DNA from: Oscheius tipulae
Taxonomy: Eukaryota > Nematoda > Chromadorea > Rhabditida > Rhabditidae
NCBI GenBank assembly: GCA_037178975.1
Contig: JASJZH010000006.1
Location: 4,216,001 to 4,280,000, forward strand
Reading direction: 5' to 3'
DNA length: 64,000 nucleotides
The notes below the pieces were generated by a model that saw only the letters and a program-made list of their open reading frames with translations, was not told the DNA's origin and ran no database searches. The position numbers and the translations under genes were made by a program. Below are positions 40,782 to 52,946 of this stretch, piece after piece. Numbering within the stretch: position 1 is the stretch's first letter; each line of letters starts with the position of its first letter.

Positions 40782-43083
40782 ATGACCAGCGATAAAAGCA
40801 GTGAAGACAATGATCCTATGGAAGATGAACAAGAGCGAAGGATCATTTTGCATGTTTATGATGACGAGTCTCGCGACTTCACATCATTAACAACTTATCA
40901 TGGAATGGTAAAAACAGTGAAATCTTTATTATTCGTTTACTTAAGAGACGAATATATGCCTCCGCTACATGGCCTTCTCGAATATTCTGGTCTCTTGTGG
41001 TGGTTACTTGCTTAACACTTTTCATGATACATGTATTGCAAGTGTTAGCGTGCAGAAATAATCGTTCAGAGTGGACTAATGCTATTCTTCTACAACTCTC
41101 ATCCAACCTTCATCAAAACTTTAGATGTTTCTATTGCTTCTAAATATCTTCCAACTATTACCATTTGTAAAGCATCCGAGCCAACAGGTTGATTAGCTTG
41201 AATTAAAAACCAGAGATGTTTAGACGAATTCCATCAACTTGCTTATCAAGTTCTCAACGATATTCCTCTCAGGGAACGTGATCTCACACTACTGCAGCAA
41301 CATTCTAGAAGTCGACTATTCGTGGACTATTGGAACTATACACGGTCCATCTTACTCAAACTACTAAATAATCCTACGTTTCAGACTACCTTGTGAAGAG
41401 ATAATTAACCGTGTATTAATAGGAGGGCGTCTTTTGTCGGAACCGTGCCATTATGGCGAGGAAGCAGTCACGGATATAGGCTACTGTTGGTCGTTTACTT
41501 TCAAGGATGTAAGCACAGACCCAACCGATGCTATCGACATCGAGACAAAAATGGAGAGCAACAGTAAACAGATGATGATTTTTTTCTTTACTTTCTTTTA
41601 AGGCTTTATTTCTTTTCAAGTTCACGGTGATCGATCAGCTTCGAACATGAAGAATAAACGACGCTATTTGAGAAAAAGACACAAGTCTATTCTGTCTTTA
41701 ACAATTAGCACCGTAAGTTCTATAATGCCTGATGTATGCGATCACTTCAGCAACAGCTTCTACACGAGGATGACTGGGGATCGTGCCACAGCGAGTTTGC
41801 GAATCTTCATTTCGACGGACAACTTTATCAGCAGTCTGAATGTGAGAAAAACTGTGTTGCTATGCAGTACATAGAACGGTAGATATTTTATACTCCTTCC
41901 GAATAGAAGATTTCAGATGCAGTTGTGTGCCTTTTCATTTGGCGAAATCTGGTGTGAAAGTTTGCTCGTTGGCAGAGATGCATTTCTGCAAAGAAATAGG
42001 TTAAGTTCTGATAGAGATTGTCGAACAAAAGTTTTAGCAAGACCAATTCAAACTTGTGACTGCCCTTTAGAATGTGAAAGGCTGCTCTACACCGAGTCGG
42101 ACATGTCGTTTGTTCGAATTAAATCAGCAGAAATGTAGGCTAATGTTTTTTGTCTCAACGCCTGAATATTTGCAGGTCTGTGTTCCGGATAGAATTCCCC
42201 TCTTACAAAGTCAAAATTTTGTATCAGCTTAAAAGAATCAAAGCTGTAGACCTACTAAGTAAGCGCGTTGTTTTCAATCCGAGACCCAAATAGCCTTCAT
42301 TTTCCGGTTTCGTCGCCGGCAGCATGGGACTGTTTCTCGGAATGAGTTGTGTCACTTTACTAGAAATCTTCATTTATCTCTTCAAGTCGGTTTGGGGAGT
42401 ATTCAATGACGAGGTTTGCTTTGTTTTCATCTGTTATCTTAGAATTGTAGAGGCACAAGTCGTACTGGGACAACATAATGGGTGACGAGGATGGAAATCA
42501 GCGACGGAAGTCATATGAACAAATAGTCATAACAACTAAGAGCGGAAAGTGGAAATATCATAAGATATTTAAAACGAACTGTTTGTTCAGGGCAGACGAT
42601 GAGCCATTAAAGCCTGTGATCGAGGAAAGCTACGCCGTGCTGACTGATCCAATGACCCGAAGGACATCAGTTATTCGCATCGGGCCTCAGTATCCCGTAT
42701 CAAACGAAAGTCGAAGTCGCTCCAATACGGGCAACACACCTGAGAGTGGGTCTGGCGCACTGACAGTAAGTTTGCATTAATCTACTACTAAAGCGCAATG
42801 GTGTCTATCTATCCGTCCGTTGCCACGAGCCAAAAGCTGGCAAGTACGGTATGTCAAGATATTAGTGGACAAATCAGCTCTGTAAGAAACGTGGGAACTT
42901 CTGCTATTGGGGGAAACGACGCAGCAACCTGTTTCCAAATAAAGACAAGACAAAAGGGCGGCGAAGCCGTCGTAGACGGCTGGTGATACTGAAATGTACT
43001 CTTTTCAGATCCGCCTAATGAGGAACCCGTCCATAGTGGGCGGACGACGAAGATCTTTGTACAATGCCTTTGGAAACTTTTAG
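40782..43083 (+). CDS. acd-3: DEG/ENaC sodium channel subunit, ACD-3-like
   Basis: Trimeric amiloride-sensitive cation channel subunit in the plasma membrane; the C. elegans ACD group is tied to acid sensing. Exons: 40782-40907, 40946-41032, 41070-41187, 41224-41344, 41385-41563, 41621-41712, 41751-41878, 41917-41999, 42038-42134, 42176-42245, 42294-42413, 42451-42765, 43009-43083, giving 536 residues. Family marks: N-terminal DFTSLTTYHGM ahead of TM1 (about 50-80), YLPTITICKASEP, DIGYCWSF, the extracellular cysteine block (SECEKNC, CSCVPFHLA, VKVCSL, CDCPLECERLLY) and TM2 with the selectivity filter Gly-Met-Ser at 383-385 (GLFLGMSCVTLLEIF). The cytoplasmic tail is basic and serine-rich. Most introns are 36-45 nt. 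The junctions at 41563 and 42245 were chosen because they keep frame; the last intron (42766-43008) may hide another exon. Assignment to acd-3 relies on the linkage with egrh-1 and dpf-2. Confidence 0.88.
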
Positions 43084-43428
43084 TCTTGATAAATATTTTT
43101 ATTTTATTTGCATCTTCTATTTTTTGTCTGTTTTACCACATTTCCAAGAAATAGGGACTATCAAAATATCAAATTTTAAGGGACCGGAATTGAAATCAAT
43201 AGCTCAATGGTTCTGTGGAGGTTTGTTTCGCTTTCAACAATAGTATGAGATCCATTATTTTACTGAAATCAATCCAATTCACGTTTGATTAAAAATGATC
43301 GAGTACGCAATTATGGTATTCCACTAGATTGTTTATTGCGTATCCAGGTCTCCACAACAAAACGGCAAAAGTTCGCTATTCATATTGATTCTCATTTTCT
43401 ACTACCGTTTTTAAATTTAGTTTTTAGA
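43084..43428. other. short intergenic gap before the UNC-93-like gene
   Basis: No exon seen. It ends with TTTTTAG one nt before the next start codon, a trans-splice-type acceptor. Confidence 0.45.
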
Positions 43429-45689
43429 ATGCGGAAAGACTTGTGCGTGATAATACAAGCGGGATTCGCGTTCTTCACGATCTTTTCTGCCTTCAACTCG
43501 CAAGGATTCCTTGAGGCTTGTTCTTTTCTATTAACTTTTAAATCTCTGATCCAGATTTCCATTCTTCGGTCTTTGGCCAAATCTACTCCTGAAACAGGAA
43601 TAACCGAGAATAGTGGTTACTACAGGTTGGTAATACGAGCAGAGCGGTGAAAAAACCTGTTTAGCTTGTCTATTATTTATTTCGTCTTTACTTTCTCTAA
43701 CCTCGTTGCACCTCCTATCATCAAAAGGATTGGATCAAAATGGGCACAGGTAAAACTTCTTATTTGCTAACAAAAAGGTGATTTAGGTATTCGGAGCGTC
43801 CTGCTACACCTGCTTCCTCCTCTCGTTCCTTCATTTGAACGCCTTCTTGCTTTACACGTGTTCTGCTATTCTGGGCTTTGGAGCTGCTTGTAAGTTTATT
43901 GAAAGCTTGCTTTTGTAAAGAGTTTTCAGTGCTCTGGACTGGGAATGGCGTCTTCCTGGTAGAACAGTCAAGGGAAGGAAAGATGGGACGTAACAGTGGA
44001 ATCATGTGGGCCATGCTCCAATCGAGTCTGGTTGCTGGAGCCTTGTTCCTCTACTTTGTGCTGAGCTCTTCGTATGTTCTATTAACTATTTTTATGATTA
44101 TTCATTTAAGTGACATGGTTTCGACTTATCGTCTCGTGTACACCGTCTTTTCTGCTACTTCTGTCGTTGGAGTCATCACCCTGAGCCTGCTCCCGAATAC
44201 TAACCCAGACCTTGGTAAACATTCAATATATTTTTTTCTCTTATTGTGTAGGATATATTCCAGTCATGAGCGACACAATCTCGACTCGGCCGCTAGAAGA
44301 AGATGGTATGGATGAGATCGAGTCCCTTCACGACCATGCTCTCAGTATTCCCCGCCGTAGCTTCATGGAGGAGCTGGGTTAGACCTTTAATATGACATTC
44401 ATCAAAATTTGGTATAGAGAATACGTTCATGATGATGAAAACTAAGACTATGGGAGCTTTGGCAATCTGCTTCTTGTACAGTGGAGTCGAAACGACGTTC
44501 TACACGGGTAAGTATTGACAGGTTGTTGTTTTTGACCTTTTCAGGAGTTTATGCTGCTTGCTTGGCTGCTGCTACCAAGCTGAATCACGGATCTGACACT
44601 ATTATCGCCTACAACGCTTTCACTATGGGAGCTGGACAGATCATCGGTGCGTTTGCTTACTTTTTCCTCGAATCAACAGTTTTCAGGTGGTTTGTCGTTT
44701 GGAATGGGATCCACTATGGCCAAATTCAATCGCTCTCAAATCATTATTCTGGGAACCATTTTACACGTTGTTGCATTCTTCTTCTGCTTCCTCAACATTC
44801 CGATGGAAGCTCCTCTCGAGAAAACCGGATCCAGCGGATACATCGAACCGAGGTAGATCAGCTAATGAGACATTAACATTGCGGGTGCATGGGTGTCCCC
44901 GGGAACGCGTTTTTGAATTTGAATTTCGTGCAGGATTTTCAAAAATCTTAGATTAGCTTTTTCTGCATTTTTTCGGAGCTTTTCTCGGTTTTTAAGTGTT
45001 TAATCAGTTCGCCATCAAATTCTACTACTACTTATAATTTTATAGCGAATCGATTAAACACACTTAAAAACTGAGAAAATGTAAATGAAAATGTACCGGA
45101 AAATGCAGAAAAAAAACAAAAGCTAAGATTTTTGCATTTCCGGCACAAAATTTAAGTTCAAAAACGCGTTCCCGGGGACACACATACACCCGCAATGTTA
45201 CTGTACCTTTAAAATTAACATGGAAAGTTGCTTTAGCATGTTCCTGGCCCTGCTTACCGGCTTTATTCTTGGTCTCGCTGATGCCTGCTGGAACACTCAG
45301 ATTTACACGCTGCTCGGAGAACTGTATAAGAACGACTCTCCTTCCGCGTTCGCTCTCTTCAAGTTCTTCCAGGTAAGCTTGCCATTTTTTTCATTTTATA
45401 TCCAATTGAAATGGAAAAGACAACAGTTTCTTGTAAGCAACCTAGAATTTTCCCATTTCGCAACCTTTCAACAAAGGTGTTGACTCAAAAAAATAACGCT
45501 TCCATGTTCATCAACAAACAGTAGTTCAAATAATTTTAGTCCTTCGCTTCATGCATCTCCTTCTACTACGGATCGATGCTCCTCCTTCACTGGCAGCTTC
45601 TGATTCTGTGGCTTGGAGCAGCTGCTGCCGCAGTCAGCTTCTTCTATGCCCAAAATGCCTGTGAACAACAGGTTATCGAAATTATGTGA
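43429..45689 (+). CDS. UNC-93/MFSD11-like major facilitator protein
   Basis: Polytopic membrane protein of the UNC-93 family (MFS fold). The closest human type seems to be UNC93-like MFSD11, of unknown substrate; worm UNC-93 itself regulates a two-pore potassium channel. Exons: 43429-43515, 43555-43625, 43665-43749, 43787-43889, 43930-44071, 44111-44214, 44252-44377, 44418-44507, 44545-44646, 44687-44852, 45237-45372, 45540-45689, giving 453 residues (MFSD11 is about 449). Visible segments: FFTIFSAFNSQG, SLSIIYFVFTFSNLVAPPII, WTGNGVFLVEQ, VYTVFSATSVVG, a charged central loop (about 240-275), FCFLNIP, and TGFILGLADACWNTQIY near the C-terminal half. Intron 1 uses a GC donor. Intron 10 carries a 328-bp foldback element. 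A poly(A) signal is at 45794-45799. Confidence 0.88.
44873..45200. mobile_element. foldback MITE-like element in an intron
   Basis: An almost full-length palindrome of about 328 bp. The left end reads TAACATTGCGGGTG and the right end is its reverse complement. Both arms share the block GTGTCCCCGGGAACGCG, then an AT-rich stretch ending in TTTTTAAGTGTTTAATC-type sequence, around a short unpaired centre near 45010-45045. It encodes nothing. Flanking TA dinucleotides fit a Tc/mariner-type target site. It sits wholly within intron 10 of the UNC-93-like gene, and the transcript would form a long hairpin. Confidence 0.85.
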
Positions 45690-48220
45690 TGTGATCTCTC
45701 TCCCAACTTTTCTGTACTTGTGACCACTTTTCGGGAAATTAGTTAGCTATATGGGTGAAATATGCATATTCAACGAATGCATATTGTACATACAATAAAA
45801 TGATGTCCTGTGACCCTGGATAATACCCGCTGATGGTTGAGCATTAATGAAGGAGATCAGCCGTGGCTACTGTCCCGCACGTTGTTTTCCGCTGGAGGGC
45901 CAGGCCAATTGCGCGACATACGACAAGGTTGATATGAACGCCTGTTGAGAGAATTTAATAAGCGAGTCATCATAATCTGCCGCTCTTTAGTGCACACATC
46001 GATCTTCGAGCGTAGAAGTCAACTGACATCGCGCATAATACAACACAAATCGTACATTTTAGCGAAATCCGTTGACACGAAACTGATACAAGTAGTGTAC
46101 TGGGCTACGGAGCAGTATTGCAGGTGTTTTACAACTGCCACTGATGTCCACCTGTTAACTTTACAACTCCTCGTAGTTGTACTAATTTGTTCTATTCGCG
46201 GCTGAGATTGAGATTACTCTGAGACTTTTTCGCACGAAGATTGGAGCGTACGTTTTGGCAAGCAATGTTACGAAAGGAGATAATAAGAATGAACAAGACC
46301 ATATTGTTCCTTGAGTCCATTTGCTCCCCTTGGCTCAATCTCGGGATTACCTTATTGACGAGCCATTGTTGACACTTGACCTGTGCAGTGAGCATGTGCA
46401 TGACAAAGGAAGTCACCAGGTGGGTCTCTCAATTAGGCAATGGACGTTCGGCGTTCTTTCAATGAGCTTCCTCCGACACAGCATGTGTCTGACCTTGTCG
46501 GTATTGTCATCTTCTGCTCATCTTGTCCGTAGTTGACACGACACTTAACGACTGAGCATGACCTACTCTTTCTATCAACATATCCATTTCGCCCTTGGAC
46601 CACCCATTTACACCTAAAACCTTTTTGCATGCTGGCATCTAATCTTCTTGAGCCAGGTGGTGCTTCCGTTGCGCTTGACAGGTGCTCGAGACATAGACGG
46701 CCTGTTTACGTGCTGTAGCTACCACAGCCAACAAAGGCGAGCCCCGTCAAGTACACAGAGGAAGTGCTGTGTCTCCGTTGAATGTCTTACAGATAGGCAA
46801 ATGTTTTTACCACCTGTTGGCTACTGGACCTCTTAAGATTCGTTGTACTTCTCTTGTCGATACAGTTAGAAAGTCTAACCGTTTTGCTCTTCATTCTCAA
46901 ATATCTTGATATTTTGTGATACTACCGGTAGCTGGTCTTTAAATGAACAGCATGTATGTACAGTATTGAAGGCAACGTTTTGAATTCAAACCAGCTTGAG
47001 TAGTAGACAACCTAAGTGTGAATCATAAGCCGTTTGTATTTGATTAGTTCGTTTTGTTCCATTTCAGTCGCATATTCTTTCCGTATCAACTTGACAGCAC
47101 CAATTTATAAAATGTTTATATACTGAATAAGATTTTCGGTGAGCATGGCGATCTCTGCAGCTGTCACCTCAATGCTGATGGATCACCTTTACTTGCATTT
47201 TGACAACGGCTACCAATCATCGATTATCAAGGCTCGCTGTTCAACGTTTCAGCCTTCAAGAAAAGTGTTAGCCTCTTCCTGTCACTTCCGAGTATCGTTC
47301 ATCATATCTAGTCAAAGTTATCTCTCATCTTGAGGTGACAGTTCCCATAATCCTCTGGGAAGTGTCCGAGGGTCATTCTCACTGCCGGCCATTGGCACGC
47401 GCGTAGGGGATGCTCCCTCCTGTCCATTTCCGCATCTAATCACTGCCGAGAATGTTCCGGTGGTCAGCCCTTCTTTAGTGAGTACATGACCTCTCGTTGT
47501 GACTTCTAGTGACGAAGTCTGCGTCTCCGTTTGTCGCACATTATATCTGCTGTGGTCGACCTCCTAAGGCTCCGCCCCTCTTCCCCATTAACCAGCCCGC
47601 GACACACGTCGTAAATCAAAAATTCGGCAACTTACCAGGCAATAAATTTGCTCCGTAAACCGCTATTGGCCGGATACTGTGTCATTACCTAAAGCTACTG
47701 TATTTCCTCATAGGCGTCAGATCCTTCACATCTGCATGTGCTCCTTTCGACGTTGAAACTCTTCTAGTCTTTCCTTGCATAATAGTGAGTTTTTTTTTAC
47801 TGTACACGTCTCCTTTTCAAGTAACATTCCTCCTCTTCAAACAATTGTAAGTAGTTTGCAATGACTCACCGGTTCTTCTTCTTTTTCCTACTTTTCTCAC
47901 TCTCTACCCCCAACCATATTTTATCTCTATCATCCTTTCTACACATTCGAAGCGCAATCAAAATTTTCGCACCTCGAAAGCCATAAATTCGATGGTAAAG
48001 GTGTCACCCTTGTTTTCTTTCGATAGAGAGAAAGAGGGCGCTTATGTAATGATAAGGCGTCTTAAAGGCAGAGGTTTTTGCCAGCCTCAGTGCTATCGGG
48101 CTTTACTGATACGGGGTTTTCGAGCTGAATTAAGCCCTGCTAGAGAGGATTTGCTGTCTGTTAGGCTGTTTAGACGTTCTTTTGCAGGGTCTACCCACCA
48201 TGGGCTCATCACACCCTGCC
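45690..48220. other. 2.5 kb without recognised genes
   Basis: AATAAA at 45794-45799 ends the UNC-93-like gene. The rest shows no domain-bearing frame on either strand. Pyrimidine-rich tracts lie at about 47790-47960, upstream of the Ig receptor's signal-peptide exon, and may be part of its promoter. Confidence 0.5.
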
Positions 48221-51200
48221 ATGTTCCTTCTATTTTTCTTCAGTTCATTTCGGATAGCAGAATCTGCTCATGGATGTAAGTTTTGTCACCTTTTAAGGTA
48301 TGAATAGTAGTCACATACCTTGTTCAAATAAAATAGTGTGAATGGCGTAGGCTGTTGGCACCAAGAGCCAACAGGTCCTTGACCCCTGAACCATGTCAAG
48401 AACCAATTTGTCCCCGTGTGGTCTCATCATAACCTGCTGATGACCAGATGTCAGGCTTTTGGCTTAAACTATAGGTCATTTCTTTGGTGGATTCGAGGTG
48501 CCTTTTAGCCTCACTGAACGTCAGCTGCCCGTTTGAGTGACATTTTGATCCCACAGAATTCTCTTATGGAAATTAACTGCCAATCCGAATTACCCGAGCT
48601 ACTTTTATACTTTTGAGTCTACGTAAAAAAAATCATAACATGAAAAAGCCAAGGCACTTTTGTAAGACGCTGGCTATCTAAATCTTTTGATTCTTAGAAT
48701 CCACTCAAAATAAACAATGACGAAATCAAGGGCCGTTTCTTTGGAAAAGTTAAATCTCTTCCTGGAACTGCAATTAACAGTCGTTGTAGGTCACGCAACT
48801 GCGATTACCGTCTACCCGAATTAGGCTGCCGAGGCACAGCCTCTATTGGTGGCACTGCCATTAAGTCGACAGATTGCGGTGGCATAGGGCTCCCAAGCAG
48901 CAAAGACACTTAATTCCAAATCGCAATTAACGAGTCCCCTTCATGCACAAAAGCCATAATTGTGAGTGCTCTCCCGAGGACCACAAAGCTTCTGCTCTTT
49001 CCCAAAACCTAGACAAATCTCTGCAAATTGGCATGAGAGGTCGCGGACTGTCAGTAAGAGGTCACTTCCGAGTCATTCAGGGTCGTTATTGATACTATCT
49101 GAGGACTAATAGCCACCTAAGTCATAGACGGGCAGCCGATACTGTACTCGGGAGAAGACGCCGTAGATCTTGCGATAGGGTAGACACCTGCCAGAGTATC
49201 GCATTGCTCCGGCAGAAGGAAAAGGCCACCGATCGAGAATATTACAATAGTCTTTGGCTAGGTATTTTCCATTAGTTGGGTCACTTGGTACTTATCAGGT
49301 ATCTCCAATAGAATATTTCACCAAGTAGCTAGAAAATGTAGCAATCCCTGTGTAGATTTAGCTGCTAACATTGTCACCATGTATTGAAACAGAGGTGTGA
49401 GTCTGTCATGTGTTCAGGTGCCGCCGACGGCTGCATCAATTAGCAACACAAAAGCCTCGGTCTCGAGACCGCGGTAACTATCCGTAATTAGCGAATTGCT
49501 AATTGACGGTACCTAAGACAAAATCGATGCAGGCCGATCGGGTTGCCGCTTCCAATTAGTGAGAGCTTCCTAACCACAGATGTATTTCAAGATGTTTATC
49601 CTCTGCGAGGTCTGTGTCATCCAAACGAGGAGAGACCACGGGACCATTCTTGGACTATCGATTTGGCCACAAACAGTCGCAGGGATAGGTACATATAAGG
49701 TAGCCTTATATGGTGCGAGGAGACACTAAGCCAACATTGACCAAATTCCATGGTGTCAGTCAAAGTAGCATTTTCGTCAGCTTACTCGTGCATAGTGAAT
49801 GTTCGTCGATAATAGGCCACCGCCACGCTAACCTCCATTTCATAACGCCTCCTTTCTAGTTAATAACAGGCTATCGAAACATAAGCGCTTCCGGGCTATA
49901 GTTGGGGACACTTCTACTACTAGTAGCGAGAAAGAAATTGAGAGCTCGACCTCACATGGAGAAAACCAATGGTGTCCGATTCCAAGCCTGTCTAAGAATA
50001 GGCTCTTGGACTTAATCCTCTCTTTGCCACTCTTATGACGCAACAACAGGCCACCAGGGCACACTGTGGGATCGAAAAGCCATAATTATGCAAATACTGC
50101 CTGGGAAAAAGTATTTTTATCCAAGCTGTTCCGGAAGCGAATATTATGGATGATTGCATACACTAATCGAGTGGCCGAGATAGAGTCAGATAAGCCGCAA
50201 AGTCAATTTGCATGCGAATCTAATTCGGAAACTCCAAGAGCTGCGAGTCGTGTTATCTCATCCAAACGAGTCACTCAGGGAACATAAATCAGAATTCCGG
50301 TCACACATCCCATCTTTCGTTTTCAGCACCTCCAAAAATTGCCGAAAACTACGAGACAAAATATCGAGTTGCACTTGGTCAGAAGCTCTTCAAGCTAACA
50401 TGTCCAGTGATGGCCGGCGAGAAGGAGATGCTGATGGTGGAATGGGAGAAAAACGGCGAACAGGTGAGAGTACTGTCTATGGACACCTGCCTTTTTGATG
50501 TCCCTAGAGAACTGAATCTTAATTCCCAGCGCAAATTGAGTCGCGTAGACACGTATACTGTATGTCACTTCATTGTGGCCATCCATCACTGTCAGCCGCA
50601 GGAGGCCCTCTTGTTCAAAACGAATGAGCTTTGTGTCCTTTCGCGCTCCTTCTCGCTGTACATAGACACTTTTGATTAGTATCTTACAACTCTCTTGAGA
50701 TTCACGTGGAAACGAGCACGGTGTGCAAAATGATGGATGATGTGAATGTTTGCAATAGATGGACAAGAGATTAGCCATTTGTTGCAAAAGTGAACAACCC
50801 TATACATTTTAAAGTGTCTGAACACGGGGTTTTCAGATTCAATGGGACAGTCGGTACAAGATGGCTCGCGACAACAAAGAGCTTAGGATGAAAAACGTCC
50901 GCTTGGAGGACAGCGGTCGCTATCAGTGCCAAGCAACCAACGGATTTGGACACCAAACTGCTGACTTTACAGTACACGTCTATGGTATTAACACCTTTTC
51001 CCAAAGAAAACATCCTAGTTTTAGATCCAGAAGATTCGGGTGTCTCAGTCAAAGACAAACTAGTTTTGTCCAACACTTCTGCTGCTCCGAGTTGGTTGAT
51101 AGACATGGAATTCGAATTCAATGCACTCAAACAAGTCAATCGAGGTGGTAGACTAGAGCTACGTTGTCCAGCCAGAGGAAACCCAATGCCTGAGATTCGC

Positions 51201-52541
51201 TGGTACAGGAACAACATGCTTCTCAACTCAGGTAATTTCCATTTTGTTCTATGTAAAGCCTTGTTTAGATGCTCCTTCTCACATTGCTTCGTTTGTCGTT
51301 GATCCAGCAGATATCGAAGATTCCGGTGATTACAGATGTCTAGTAGAGAACCGTCTCGGATCGATTGATGCAGTGTTCAAAGTGAAAGTAGACGACATTT
51401 TTGAGGATACAACTCACAGGCTAGGAGCTGTAAGCATTATAATCTGACCACTAAACACCAATTGTTCAGATTCTACCTGGAGGACCCGAGCCTGAGATCG
51501 ATGTGCCTTATAACGTTTCGGTTGCAATCGGTCATACAGCCCAGTTCCAGTGTAAAGCCAAATCGTTGGAAAGTCCCTTGATTAAGGTAGGAGTGTAAGT
51601 ATGGAAGTAGTAACACCTTTTTAGTGGCTCAAGGAAGTGACTGATCCAGTAGCTGTTAAACGAACCGATCCAAACGCTACCATTGTTAGTGCTAATGGAA
51701 TGCACTTGTTAGTGTTGGACCAGAATCAAGTAGAATCTGTCACAAAGGATTCCGTTGAAAACCAGTACATCAACAGACTTGTCATTCCTGCTGTAACTTC
51801 AGAAACGAGTCATAATAAATGAGGATTTAGGTGACGAAATCGGCTGCAGGAAAGTATATTTGCGTTGTGACAAGTTCTCAAGGACACATCGTGTACAAAT
51901 CAGCCCAATTGAATGTTCTTTCGTCTGGATTGGACCTGTCCGGCTTCTCTACCGGACAGATTGTCTGGGTTATGGTTGCTCTAGGAGTTGTCATCTTCAT
52001 CTTCATTGTCGCCTGCGCCGTCGTGATGTTGAAGCGTTTCCAAGAGCCCTCTTCTCCGGAAAAGTACAAGCAGCCTCCTCCACCAAAGATCCCTCTACCT
52101 GCTGCTCCTGCCCCTTACTCTTCTACACTAAACCGTTCCTTCAATCACGATCTGGAAAAGGGCGTTCGGTCACCAGTCTTGTTGAACAATTCAATGTTCC
52201 AACAAAAGATGCCGATCGGAGGAACTTTGGACAGAAGGACATATCTTCGAAGCACCAGAGGTACCCCAAACTTATTTTTGAACATAGTGCGAGTTTGCAG
52301 GGTATGACGAGATGTCACATGTATACGACTGCAGTTCGCCACAGCCACAACATTATTGGGGTCTCCGTCATCAAGCCATCTATGCTCCCCCTTCGAGCAA
52401 CTATAAAACGTTAGAGGTAATCCAAATGTTAGTGCCATCTCAACAAGATGTGTTTAGGTAGGGCTCGGTCGCACTCATCCGTCGATCTGCAGTGAAGAGT
52501 ATGCCGAACAAGAGCCCTTTATCCACTATCCACGACGTTGA
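48221..52541 (+). CDS. FGFRL1-like receptor: three Ig domains, one TM, no kinase
   Basis: Type I membrane protein resembling FGF receptor-like 1, which binds FGF but cannot phosphorylate. Exons: 48221-48275, 50327-50463, 50837-50984, 51025-51231, 51269-51429, 51470-51586, 51625-51792, 51831-52260, 52301-52416, 52458-52541, giving 540 residues. A signal peptide (MFLLFFFSSFRIAESAHG) lies in exon 1, two kilobases upstream and in frame. Ig1: KLTCPV to DSGRYQCQATN. Ig2: LELRCPARGNPMPEIRWYRN to DSGDYRCLVENRLGSI. Ig3: TAQFQCKAKS, IKWLKE, to AAGKYICVVTS. The spacer between Ig2 and Ig3 (HRLGAILPGGPEPEIDVPYN) matches the FGFR pattern. The TM helix is at about 375-398, followed by a 140-residue proline- and serine-rich tail ending IHYPRR, with no kinase motif. 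A different IgSF assignment remains possible, but the D2-D3 layout favours FGFRL1. Confidence 0.82.
48276..50326. other. 2.05 kb first intron of the Ig receptor gene
   Basis: No exon of another gene seen. The stretch 48769-49560 is rich in TAAT/ATTA cores and holds a 14-bp perfect palindrome (49458-49471) and a 7-bp hairpin (49486-49504). This resembles an intronic enhancer more than decayed coding sequence. Confidence 0.4.
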
Positions 52542-52946
52542 AATCCTCATCATCTATTTCTTTCTCTTCTCTCTAGTCAGCGGTTTTTTTCAAACCGTAA
52601 CCTCTTTTTCTCATATAAAGCACGGGTAAAAATTAGGTAATTGTAGATCTATCAAGTTGCCATAATGATCATCGCCCAATGCAATGTTAAAAAGAACGCA
52701 TAACTTTTGAGCTTTTATATCACGAGCTTAGTTTCCTCCCTGTCAAACCGGTATTGTACAATAAGTAATGATACTGTCATATCCATAAAAAATTTATTTT
52801 TTAAATGAAAAGCCTTTGTATACAGAAAACAGCAAAGCAGATGACACTTATCACAGAACTAACAGATGTGGAATTACAGTAGTCCCTATCATTGCAGAAA
52901 CAGTACGCCCATCTGAATCACACTTTGTATTGCATTTGTGGAATAT
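52542..52946. other. 3' regions of two convergent genes
   Basis: Contains the 3' UTR of the Ig receptor (no canonical AATAAA found on the plus strand) and, on the minus strand, an AATAAA (plus-strand TTTATT at 52793-52798) for the Ly6-like gene. Confidence 0.5.

Noticed and set aside
41647-41874. 75-codon frame MKNKRRYLRKRH as a separate small gene
   Set aside because: It contains exon 6 of the DEG/ENaC gene and reads on into the following intron and exon in another frame.
42798-42986. 62-codon frame between the last two DEG/ENaC exons
   Set aside because: Skipping it gives a clean in-frame junction to the basic C terminus; no domain seen, though an optional exon is not excluded.
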